This document shows, one piece after another, positions 35,101 to 46,553 of a stretch of 64,000 nt of DNA. The DNA is taken from positions 11,632,856-11,696,855 of the forward strand of contig NC_064040.1 of assembly GCF_932526225.1 (NCBI RefSeq). The letters run 5' to 3'. This stretch comes from Nematostella vectensis (taxonomy: Eukaryota; Cnidaria; Anthozoa; Actiniaria; Edwardsiidae). The notes under the pieces were generated by a model, which ran no database searches, had not been told where the DNA came from, and saw only the letters and a list, made by a program, of their open reading frames with translations. A program made the position numbers and the translations under genes. Every line of letters starts with the position of its first letter. Position 1 is the stretch's first letter.

Positions 35101-38100
35101 ATTTAGAAACATATTTAGAGTTTTCCGTTAAAAATCATCGGAGATTGTCACGTAATCGACGTGGAATAAACTGGCGACAACGCCGCTTTAAAGCAGCTTC
35201 ATTTACACATGCTACTCAATTTCACATTTCGTTATTCATTATACATTTCGTTATTCTTTCAAATGTCATAGCAATACCTTTGGGTAAATTTGGAAGAGGT
35301 TTTATTAGACAATGATGGCATTATGTTCTTACCTTCATCCAGACCCTCAAGTCACTAGCCTCCACGCGCGTCCAATACGCCGCGGTAAAAACGACGATAC
35401 TATCACGTACGGCCCACCATGGCACTTTAACCTGACAGCTAAGTCTCTGCAAGTCCAAGAAGACTTCTGGGAAGTCATATCCATTCTAAAGAACAAAGAA
35501 AAAAAGAAAAACTTTCATCTCTCGGTGGTGGAGAAACCCGGGATTGAACGGCGCATGCTCAATAACAACGCACCGCTGAATATAATGATGATGACCTTAG
35601 ACAGCACCTCTGCTGTTCACTTTGAGCGGATGTTGCCTAAGACTTATGATTTTCTCAGTCAAGAATTCGGGTCGTACGTGTTCAAGGGTTTCTCGGTCGT
35701 CGGCGACGGCACGGCGCCATACATGAGTGCTGTCTTGACAGGGAGACCCTGGGACGAGAATACCAAGCAATGGAGTGAACCAGATGGTACTGTCGATAGG
35801 TGGCCGTTTGTGTTTAAGAAGTTTGAGAAGAAAGGGTTTGTGACAATGTTCAGTGAAGACTTTTCACATCTCGGTGAGTCAACATGATTTAAGATTTTAT
35901 TTCGAAAGAAAGTCCTAGCCAGTCGAAGGCGCGTCATTGCTAAGCAGACTTTTAGCTGTATCTTGCACTACACATATCGAGTTGGGAGTTATCCTTCTTT
36001 TATCAAACAAAGTAAGTCCCCTATTGGCGCTTCTAGGGCCGATTTCACTGAATATGCTTTGTGGACATTTTCTTTAAAAAAAAAGAACAAAATCGTCAAA
36101 AGAATTACTACATTCCTTGCTTCTAAAAAATGCAGAGAATAATATCTTGCAGTTAATTACTAAACTTTAAAATTTCATACAAAAGATCCGAACATTAACT
36201 TTGTTAATGTTTTATTGACAAAACGGCATCTTAGTCGATACTTGCATTTCGCGAAGCAACAGGTCCATCGTTTGTAGTGAGAAGAATTTCCAAGACATGT
36301 ATAACCATCGGCTAAACACAAAATGGCCCAGAACGTGTTCCGAAAGGGATCCGTGCTTATGAGACGAACACATTTATTGGTTGTTGAGACAATTTTATGT
36401 GTGTATTAGAATAGAAAAAATGTCTATACATTCACTAGATGGATCTGAGGCTAAGGATGCCCATTTGATTTGGTTGGTCAATGAATAACAACTCTGGACA
36501 CCACCCTGCTTTTATCTCTAGACACGACACTGGTGGGGATGGATACACACAGTTACTTAAGGGGTTTATTTATGAGCCTAGTTTTCCTACTTAGCCTAGT
36601 TTTCCTATTTAGAATTTTTCTTACTTAGTCTTGCTTTCCTACTTAGGCTAGTTTTCCTACTTAGCCTAGTTTTCCTATTTAGAATTTTTCTTAATTAGTC
36701 TAGTTTTCCTACTTGGTCTAGTTTTCCTATTTAGAATTTTTCTTACTTAGTCTAGTTTTCCTACTTGGTCCAGTTTCCCTACGTAATCTTCTTAGGGAGC
36801 CTTGATTTATTACTGGGGGGGTGGGGTCGGCATTTTTGCAATACCCTGGGCTAAAAAACTTTGCCACCCCCCCCCCCCCTCAAATCAAAGCGCAAAAGTC
36901 GTTACCCCACCCCTAAGACGAGGCCCGAAAATGTGTACCCCCCATAACCACCTCCACTTTTTTATAATTCTATGTCTTTAAAACCACAGAGACTTAAAAT
37001 ACTGTTGAGTGTAACTGAATATAACCTATATTATAATATAGATCAGCTAGCATGGCGATTTTGTTCTGATTAATGTAAGTATGAATCTTCACTTTCTAAT
37101 TTAAGAGTGGCACAGAGATAGACAATGGTGTTAGTGTTGGTGATGATGTGAGAAATGGTGCAAGTGATGGTGACGATGTGAGAAATTGTGCAAGTGATGG
37201 TGATGATGTGAGTAATGGTGCAAGTGATGGTGACGATGGTGGTTGGTGAAGCTGGTTGGGGTGGTTGGTCAAGCTTATAATAGCAGCTTAGAAGAGTGCA
37301 CTGGCCCATTCTGGGAATCGTTTAAATGCCCGCCATATTGCGAGCCTGTTTCGGCCGAATCAGATTAGGGCAAAGTTTTTTGCCGTAAGGGGAGGGGGGG
37401 TTGAGGAGAAATATATATGTAGCAATCCACAACTAAACATCACATTTATTTATATATAGATACGATTGGTACCTAAACAATATGGGACTAGATATACAAT
37501 AGTATGAAACATTGTGAACATAATAAACTGAACAAAGACTCTCTCGCTCAATATTATATTTAAACTAGACTTTAATTCGGCAACTAAAAAATTAGACTTT
37601 CCTTCAATGATAGCCCAAAAAATGTGTCCCCTTTAAATCGGTGCCCCATAAAACGTAGCCCCCGCCTACATATTTACCCCACCTAGTAATAAATAACCGC
37701 GCCCGTAGCCTAGTTTTCCTACTTAGTCTAGTTTTTCTACTAAGTCTAGTTTTCCTACTTAGTCTAGTTTTCCTACCTAGCCTAGTTTTCCTACTTAGTC
37801 TAGTTTTCCTACTTAGTCTAGTTTTCCTACTTAGTCTAGTTTTCCTACCTAGTCTAGTTTTTCTACTTAGTCTAGTTTTCCTACTTAGTCTAGTTTTTCT
37901 ACTTAGTCTAGTTTTCATGCTTAGTATAGTTTTCCTACTTAGTCTAGTTTTTCTACTTAGCCTAGTTTTTCTACTTAGTCTAGTTTTCCTACTTAGCCTA
38001 GTTTTCCTACTTAGTCTAGTTTTCCTACTTAGTCTAGTTTTCCTACTTAGTCTAGTTTTCCTACTTAGTCTAGTTTTCCTACTTAGTCTAGTTTTTCTAC

Positions 38101-41100
38101 TTAGTCTAGTTTTCCTACTTAGCCTAGTTTTCCTACTTAGCCTAGTTTTCCTACTTAGTCTAGTTTTTCTACTTAGTCTAGTTTTCCTACTTAGTCTAGT
38201 TTTTCTACTTAGTCTAGTTTTCCTACTTAGCCTAGTTTTCCTACTTAGTCTAGTTTTTCTACTTAGTCTAGTTTTCCTACTTAGTCTAGTTTTTCTACTT
38301 AGTCTAGTTTTCCTACTTAGCCTAGTTTTCCTACTTAGCCTAGTTTTCCTACTTAGTCTAGTTTTTCTACTTAGTCTAGTTTTCCTACTTAGTCTAGTTT
38401 TTCTACTTAGCCTAGTTTTCCTACTTAGTCTAGTTTTCCTACTTAGTCTAGTTTTTCTACTTAGCCTAGTTTTTCTACTTAGCCTAGTTTTCCTACTTAG
38501 TCTAGTTTTCCTACTTAGCCTAGTTTTCCTACTTAGTCTAGTTTTCCTCCTCAGCCTAGTTTTCCTACTTAGCCTAGTTTTCCTACTCAGCCTAGTTTTC
38601 CTACTTAGTCTAGTTTCTCTACTTAGTCTAGTTTTCCTACTTAGTCTAGTTTTCCTACTTAGCCTAGTTTTCCTACTTAGTCTAGTTTCTCTACTTAGCC
38701 TAGTTTTCCTACTTAGTCTAGTTTTTCTACTTAGCCTAGTTTTCCTACTTAGCCTAGTTTTCCTACTTAGCCTAGTTTTTCTACTTAGTCTAGTTTTTCT
38801 ACTTAGTCTAGTTTTTCTACTTAGTCTAGTTTTTCTACTTAGTCTAGTTTTTCTACTTAGTCTAGTTTTCCTACTTAGTCTAGTTTTTCTACTTAGCCTA
38901 GTTTTCCTACTTAGTCTAGTTTTTCTACTTAGCCTAGTTTTCCTACTTAGTCTAGTTTTTCTACTTAGTCTAGTTTTCCTACTTAGTCTAGTTTTCCTAC
39001 TTAGTCTAGTTTTCCTACCTAGTCTAGTTTTTCTACTTAGTCTAGTTTTCCTAATTAGTCTAGTTTTCCTACTTAGTCTAGTTTTCCTACTTAGTATAGT
39101 TTTCCTACTTAGTCTAGTTTTCCTACTTAGTCTAGTTTTTCTACTTAGTCTAGTTTTCCTACTTAGTATAGTTTTCCTACTTAGTCTAGTTTTCCTACCT
39201 AGTCTAGTTTTTCTACTTAGTCTAGTTTTCCTACTTAGTCTAGTTTTTCTACTTAGTCTAGTTTTCCTACTTAGTATAGTTTTCCTACTTAGTCTAGTTT
39301 TCCTACTTAGTCTAGTTTTTCTACTTAGTCTAGTTTTCCTACTTAGCCTAGTTTTCCTACTTAGTCTAGTTTTTCTACTTAGTCTAGTTTTCCTACTTAG
39401 TCTAGTTTTTCTACTTAGTCTAGTTTTCCTACTTAGCCTAGTTTTCCTACTCAGCCTAGTTTTTCTACTTAGTCTAGTTTTTCTACTTAGTCTAGTTTTC
39501 CTACTTAGTCTAGTTTTTCTACTTAGCCTAGTTTTCCTACTTAGCCTAGTTTTCCTACTTAGTCTAGTTTTCCTACTTAGTCTAGTTTTTCTACTTAGCC
39601 TAGTTTTTCTACTTAGCCTAGTTTTCCTACTTAGTCTAGTTTTCCTACTTAGCCTAGTTTTCCTACTTAGTCTAGTTTTCCTCCTCAGCCTAGTTTTCCT
39701 ACTTAGTCTAGTTTTCCTACTCAGCCTAGTTTTCCTACTTAGTGTAGTTTCTCTACTTAGTCTAGTTTTCCTACTTAGTCTAGTTTTCCTACTTAGCCTA
39801 GTTTTCCTACTTAGTCTAGTTTCTCTACTTAGCCTAGTTTTCCTACTTAGTCTAGTTTTTCTACTTAGCCTAGTTTTCCTACTTAGCCTAGTTTTCCTAC
39901 TTAGTCTAGTTTTTCTACTTAGTCTAGTTTTTCTACTTAGTCTAGTTTTTCTACTTAGTCTAGTTTTCCTACTTAGTCTAGTTTTTCTACTTAGCCTAGT
40001 TTTTCTACTTAGTCTAGTTTTTCTACTTAGCCTAGTTTTCCTACTTAGTCTAGTTTTTCTACTTAGTCTAGTTTTCCTACTTAGCCTAGTTTTTCTACTT
40101 AGTCTAGTTTTCCTACTTAGTCTAGTTTTTCTACTTAGCCTAGTTTTCCTACTTAGTCTAGTTTTCCTACTTAGTCTAGTTTCTCTACTTAGCCTAGTTT
40201 TCCAACTCAGCCTAGTTTTCCTACTTAGCTTTAATCACTCTTAGGCCTAGTTCGAACGTCGTATTATCATTGAGCCGAATTCAATGCAAATGCATGTAAA
40301 CGAATCGAGTCGATTGTTTCATTTTCATTTGCACACATTTGCATTGAATAGGACTCATGGATAAATACGACTTTTGAACGGGTTACCTGTGGAAATTTAT
40401 GGAGGAGGGAGACTAAGGAGAATAAGAGAGGAAAAGCGAGAGAATGGGGAGAGGAAAAAATAGTTCTCTTTCCCATCCCCCTTCTCCACTGCAGCGCTTC
40501 CTGTTTTTCACTTCCGTTTTTTTGCCACAGGAAACCCAAATCAGTTTTTTCTTCTTTTTTTCTTTAAGTTTAAGATGTCTGCTGAGGAGTCTAAGGACAG
40601 ACGTCTCCAGGCGATTTGTTAGATTAGCAAACACTTTCAGTAATAATGACAAATAAATTATTCCATAGATTCAATCATATATATACATTTACAAATCATT
40701 TCTTTATTAATGCTACAGAAACCAATTGTTTTTTTTTTTTTACAAAGTTCTGCAGGATCCAATTCTACTGTTCTTAAAACTTGCAAGAAATACCGCATTG
40801 CAAGATGCAAAAGTTGATTTATACACGCGAAATTTCCTGGTGTTGCACCTTGTAGGGAAAATTGCCTCGTGTAACCTAGCCTCCTCGGCAGGTAACTCAG
40901 CATTGTAAGGAAAACAAGAGAAATAACGGGTTACCTGTGGAAAATTGGGGAGAAGGTAGACTAAGGAGAAGAAGAAGGGGAAAAATAGAGAATGGGGCGA
41001 GGAAAAAAAGAGTTCTCTTTCCCATCCCCCTTCTCCACTGCAGCGCTCCCTTTTTTGCACTTCCGGTTTTTTGCCACAGGAAACCCAAATCAGTTTTTTT

Positions 41101-42197
41101 CTTCTTTTTTTCTTTTTCTTTGAGATGTCTGCTGAGGAGGCTAAGGACAGACGTCTCCAGGCGATTTGTTAGCTTTTTTAACGAAGTTGCTTCCTGTTTT
41201 TGCAGGGGCTTTCAATTATTTCGCTAATGGCTTCAAGGAGCCCCCCTCGGATCATTTCGGAAGGCCATTCTGGCTTGCCACATCTGGACTATGTTGTGGA
41301 GGACAGCCCCAGGTCAGACTTCAGTTCAACTACCTCAAGAGCTTTATTCAGGCTTACCCCGGGAGACGGAAGTTTGGTTACACTTTTCTATGTGACATCG
41401 GCCACAGAAGGGTAAATACCCTCAGTGCAGCAGACCTAGAGTTCTTAACGTTTTTAAAAACAGCAAAAGTGGAAAATCTATTCAATGAAACCTTGCTTAT
41501 TATTAATTCTGATCACGGGCCGCGCTTTGGAGAGATCCGATTCACTAATCAGGGGAAAATGGAAGAACGAATGCCTTTCCTTTCTGTGTATATTCCTGAG
41601 TGGTTTAAGAAAAAATTTCCCAGGCTGGCGGAAAACCTTCAAAGGAACACGAATGTGATTATTTCCCCATACGACCTCCATGCAACATTTCTTGACTTGA
41701 TGGACTTTCCAAGTAATACCACTAGTAACACCTATGGCACTAGTTTATTAAGGAGGCTACCCCTGAACAGGACCTGTGCAGATGCTCATATTGACGAGCA
41801 GTGGTGTCCGTGCTTAACGTGGATTCCGGTAAGCACATCGCATCTCCAAGTCGTAAAGGCCGCACGCAAGGCCTTAGCTCACATTAATGAACTTCTAGCG
41901 ACGAATCCGTCTTCAAGAAAACTATGCCACCGGTTGGAACTAAAGAAGGTCATCAGCGCGCATCAAAAAATGGCAAATATGAGAGTCCAAGACAAAGGTC
42001 GTGAAGATGAGTGCAGTTATCAAATTCAATTTGAGGTCCGTCCATCAGGGGGTGTGTTTGAAGCTCTTGTCAAGTTTTTCTACAGCGGTGAGATTGAGGT
42101 ACAAGGGACAATCAGCCGAATTAACATGTACGGAACGCAACCGGACTGTATATTAAAGAAAGCGCCTACCATGAGAGGGTTTTGTTACTGCAAATAA
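32124..42197 (+). CDS. DUF229 sulfatase-like type II membrane protein, copy B (intact)
   Basis: Exons 32124-32237, 32853-32927, 33387-33627, 34249-34452, 35343-35873 and 41206-42197 join in frame (phases 0, 0, 1, 1, 1) to 718 codons. Residues about 10-30 form a signal anchor. Residues 64-143 include the conserved NNVSDIANKCDGFGTSCKGF block. The DUF229 core starts near 285: MMTLDSTS (D298-S299-T300) occupies the place of the metal and nucleophile site in the alkaline-phosphatase/sulfatase fold, GFKEPPSDHFGRPF near 397-410, and SDHG at 490-493 the second metal site. A cysteine-rich tail ends RGFCYCK. Family knowledge: DUF229 proteins occur in nematodes, insects and cnidarians and their substrate is unknown; a luminal or extracellular hydrolase is an inference. 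Copy A is frameshifted. Confidence 0.88.
33968..34248 (+). repeat. Tandem repeat of the intron 3 end and acceptor, DUF229 copy B (4 units)
   Basis: Units of about 80 bp, each with TTTTACAAACAGCTTATTTC and TTTTTCTTCAG, give AG positions at about 34011, 34091, 34171 and the true acceptor 34247-34248. Copy A has 3 units. Confidence 0.78.
34860..35191. mobile_element. TTAA-flanked MITE in DUF229 copy B intron 4
   Basis: Homologue of 18518-18844 at the same intron position. Confidence 0.8.
36575..36785. repeat. Degenerate leading block of the 18-bp minisatellite, copy B
   Basis: Fewer units than in copy A (20250-20580); the same mixture of CTAGTTTTCCTACTTAGC and TTTAGAATTTTTCTTA units. Confidence 0.85.
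36803..37698. mobile_element. Possible element splitting the minisatellite, copy B
   Basis: Homologue of 20598-21492 with the same rough terminal inverted repeats and internal GATGGTGA repeats. Confidence 0.4.
37707..40232. repeat. 18-bp minisatellite in the last intron, copy B (about 140 units)
   Basis: Same unit as 21500-23272 but about 750 bp longer, with internal higher-order repetition. The 775-codon LVFLLS frame is an artefact. Each unit again ends in a pyrimidine tract plus TAG. Confidence 0.95.
40250..40379. mobile_element. MITE next to the 18-bp array, copy B
   Basis: Homologue of 23290-23419. Confidence 0.8.
40380..41172 (+). repeat. Two direct copies of the 245-bp block before the last exon, copy B
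   Basis: 40380-40623 and 40928-41172, the same structure as in copy A. Both retain the 15-codon MSAEE frame. Confidence 0.75.
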
Positions 42198-42763
42198 GAG
42201 GTAAACAATCGACATAGGGATAAAGTGGAATTTTGCACCTTGGCAAAAACAGAGTAGCTCCGCAGACGAGCCGTGCACTTGTGCATAACGCGCGCCAGTG
42301 TAATATGCAATAATCCGCACCCGTGTAATAATGCATGTAAAGCCCTTGTATAAGGCACATCCGCGCATAATCCGTGAGCAACGTTGGTGAACATGTAAAA
42401 CCAGATTGAACAACATTTTATAACCAGGTTAAATTGGTACTCGAGTAAAATGGCACCCGTGTTAGATGTACACCCAAATCTTAAAAGCACATGTAAAATG
42501 CGCATTAATGATAATAGTAGTTTATTTGATCTCTTCGTAGCCAGGGGCTGAATAACATGAAGGTCGCGCATACATTGGACAATCACATTCACTAATATAC
42601 GAACTGCTGGGCAAATTTACAGAAGGGTTGAGAATAAACCTTACATAGGAAAAATACATTCACCAATAAATTTTATTGTGACAAATTTATCAAAATGGTC
42701 AATGTTAATTATAGGCTTATGAACACTATTATGTATCTTATATACCACTATCTAGATATGTGA

Positions 42764-44530
42764 CACGCACCTTTGTATAATGCGCACCCTTGTATAATGC
42801 GCATCTTTGTATAATGTGCACCCTTGTATAATGCGCATCCTTGTATAATGTGCACCCTTGTATAATGCGCACCCTTGTATAATGTGCACCCTTGTATAAT
42901 GCGCACCCTTGTATAATGTACACCCTTGTTTAATGTGCACCCTTGTATAATGTGCACCCTTGTATAATGCGCACCCTTGTTTAATGCGCACCCTTGTATA
43001 ATGCGCACCCTTGTATAATGTGCACCCATGTATAATGTGCACCCTTGTATAAAGTGCACCCTTGTATAATGTGCACCCTTGTATAATGTGCACCCTTGTA
43101 TAATGCGCACCCTTGTATAATGCGCACCCTTGTATAATGTGCACCCATGTATAATGTGCACCCTTGTATAATGTGCTTCCTTGTATAATGTGCACCCTTG
43201 TATAATGTGCACCCTTGTATAAAGTGCACCCTTGTATAATGCGCACTCTTGTATAATGTGCATCCTTGTATAATGTGCACCCTTGTATAATGTTCACCCT
43301 TGTATAATGTGCATCCTTGTATAATGTTCACCCTTGTATAATGTGCACCCTTGTATAATGCGCACCCTTGTATAATGCGCACCCTTGTATAATGTGCATC
43401 CTTGTATAATGTGCATCCTTGTATAATGTGCACACTTGTATAATGCGCACCCTTGTATAATGCGCACCCTTGTATAATGTGCACCCTTGTATAATGCGCA
43501 CCCTTGTATAATGTGCACCCTTGTATAATGCGCATCCTTGTATAATGTGCACCCTTGTATAATGCGCATCCTTGTATAATGTGCACCCTTGTATAATGCG
43601 CACCCTTGTATAATGTGTACCCTTGTTTAATGTGCACCCTTGTATAATGCGCACCCTTGTATAATCCGCACCCTTGTATAATGTGCAATCTTGTATAATG
43701 TGCACCCTTGTATAATGTGCACCCTTGTATAATGTGTATCCTTGTATAATGTGCACCCTTGTATAATGTGCACCCTTGTATAATGTGCACTTTTGTATAA
43801 TGTGCACCCTTGTATAATGCGCACCCTTGTATAATGTGTATCCTTGTATAATGTGCACCCTTGTATAATGTGCACCCTTGTATAATGTGCACCCTTGTAT
43901 AATGTGCACTTTTGTATAAAGTGCACCCTTGTATAATGTGCACCCTTGTATAATGTGTATCCTTGTATAATGTGCACCCTTGTATAATGTGCACCCTTGT
44001 ATAATGTGCACTTTTGTATAATGTGCACCCTTGAATAATGCGCACCCTTGAATAATGCGCACCCTTGTATAATGTGCACCCTTGTATAATGTGCACTCTT
44101 GTATAATGTGCACCCTTGTATAATGTGCACCCTTGTATAATGCGCACTCTTGTATAATGTGCACCCTTGTATAATGCGCACCCTTGTATAATGTGCACCC
44201 TTGTATAATGCGCACCCTTGTATAATGTGCACCGTTGTATAATGTGCACCCTTGTATAATGCGCACCCTTGTATAATGTGCACCCTTGTATAATGTGCAC
44301 TTTTGCATAAAGTGCACCCTTGTATAATGCGCACCCTTGTATAATGCGCACCCTTGTATAATGTGCATCCTTGTATAATGTGCATCCTTGTATAATGTGC
44401 ACACTTGTATAATGCGCACCCTTGTATAATGCGCACCCTTGTATAATGTGCACCCTTGTGTAATGCGCACCATTGTATAATGTGCACCCTTGTATAATGT
44501 GCACCCTTGTATAATGTGCACCCATGTATG
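42764..44530. repeat. 17-bp minisatellite array 3 (about 104 units)
   Basis: The longest of the three arrays, with the same unit and variants at both C/T positions. Long open frames on the minus strand (up to 531 codons) merely read the repeat in three phases. Confidence 0.95.
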
Positions 44531-44544
44531 CGATGGGTGAGAAC

Positions 44545-44952
44545 CAGGCAATGTTCGCGACAGTAAGCCAGGCCACTGCACTAGGCGAAACAGGTCATGG
44601 ACTATGCCAAAAAGGTCACCCGCCCTTTCTAAATGTCCAAGATCTGCCACTGGGAAGAAGCTACACACTACCCTCTTTGATCATTTTATGATTTACATGT
44701 ACTTTGCCTCGATAAATTGCTTGTTTGTAGCATTTTCAACGGTCGCCATTTTGTTTGAAGTAAAAACAGCGCGCGGGACGCTATTTAGTGGTAAATGACG
44801 ACTATTCAGCGGATAGTTATCCAGCGTTCTATCCACGCTTTGTGCAATGCTATTTTATCCGCCGGATAACTATCGCTGGATAGGGATTTTTAACGGGTGG
44901 GAAGCGCCTATCCGGCAGATAACATATCCAGGCTTTGTGCAACCGGCCCCTG
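44545..44952. mobile_element. Composite transposon fragments at the end of array 3
   Basis: 44549-44590 resembles the interior of the 28040 MITE (AAGCCAGGCCACTGCACTAG). From about 44640 to TTTGTGCAACCGGCCCC at 44951 the DNA is an inverted, 5'-truncated relative of the element at 50277-50904. Confidence 0.65.
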
Positions 44953-46553
44953 GTATATAATACATGTGTTCTTATAGGTGGTGCAATATGTTTACAAGAT
45001 AGAAAAAAATATTTAAGTTTCAAGCTCTGTTTATTACCAATATTTTGCATTTTGGAAAACAACATATACAACTTCCAGTAAAAGAAAAAAAAAAAGAAAA
45101 GAACGAGATTTCCTGGAATATATGTTTTCGACATAGACTGTATTTTTAGCATGGCAATATATTAAAATATATGATACTATTTGACTTTATATTGATGCTA
45201 TCTGAGTGGTCATTAGAAAGTAGCCTTAAATAACAATCCACAAACTACAGATCTCTTCAAAATAAAGAATCTAAAGGGCTTACAGTAAAACAGAATATTT
45301 GTCATTTGTCAAGCCCTTGGCATTCTGACCAGGTTTGGCTTTAGTGGGGCTATAAACTTCAGAAAAAGAAACTGTGCAGTATTTGTAAACTATCACTCTA
45401 TAGTTTCAAATAAAGATAATTGTCCCACAACTGACGCTTTTTATCCGACCCTTTTGCAAGGTTATTGAGTTTAGTAACCCATAGCCTCAGCATCATATAC
45501 CCACATTGTAAATGGCACTTGTTAGGGATGTACAGTAGCTACACAAGTCATTGTATAAAAGCATTTGATCTAAAAACCCTTACTATAAATAATGAATCCC
45601 TGGAGTCATGTTGACTTGATGCTTAAAAGCTACCATTTTGGCTGTAATCAGGTATATTTTATTATTTAGAAAATAAAAATGTAAGAAAACACATTGTTTG
45701 TGATTGTTCCCTTGACAACATAGTCCTGCAGGCGTGGCCATCAACTGATTTAATCTTTTAGTGTTTGACGACACACCACTTCACCATACTAAAGAGCCTT
45801 GTAATACAGCCGGCTGTGAATGCATCTTGTACCAAACTTAGATGCATAAAGAGTGGCAAGTAGATGTCTGTAATTTGGAAAAGGAAAAATTCAAATCACA
45901 TCTCCCATGGCTGCAGCATTCTTTGTAAGAGCAGAAATTCTATCTCAGAGCAGAAAGAAAATGGTTCTTACCATAACGGTTGCCAATTTCCATCCTCCAT
46001 GTCATCTTCGTAAGACCTCTTCACTCCCCCTGTGACAGGAGGGACAAAAGGAACTTGAATATGTGTTTGACCAGGTCAAGGGAAAATACCAGGTTCATTC
46101 TATACAGCCATCCCATGACCCTGTTAAAGTGGCTACTTTATAATGATTCAATTGAAAACTAGAATTATTATACCTTAAAATGATAGCGGTTACAAATTTC
46201 TAAGTAAAAGTGGTTGCTTGTATAATCGTCTTCCATCAATTTTTTATCAACTCTTAACCTATTTCTTAAATCCAATAATGTGATTTTCTGGCCACTTAAT
46301 AAAGGTAAAAGCAACAGTGAATAATACATTTGGCAATGAAAAATGGCAGGAGTGGTCTCTTAATAGAGATGGCTGCCTAGACGAGAGTAATAAAATACAG
46401 CCTTTGAAACAACAAAATTTTAGGACTTTAGGAAGTGCCTGCTTATCTCTTATGTCGCTATGTTTTTTCTCTTACAGTATGTCATTATGTCAATGTCGGG
46501 ATAGACAGAATGCGCACGCCCATGTCGTTATGTGGTTATGTCGCTAGTGTGCA
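44953..46553. other. 3' flank of STYX; no gene recognised
   Basis: AT-rich. Possible minus-strand poly(A) signals (TTTATT on the plus strand near 45026 and 45656) suggest a long 3' UTR. No coding exon recognised. Confidence 0.4.

Noticed and set aside
37917-40244. 775-codon LVFLLS repeat frame
   Set aside because: Same artefact in the second copy.
10347-44530. CRISPR-like arrays
   Set aside because: Units are contiguous with no spacers, and the DNA is from an intron-rich eukaryote.
42981-44668. Long minus-strand frames with HYTRVHIIQGCTLYKG repeats
   Set aside because: 17-bp repeat read in rotating phase; several overlapping frames give the same peptide, and there are no start or splice features.
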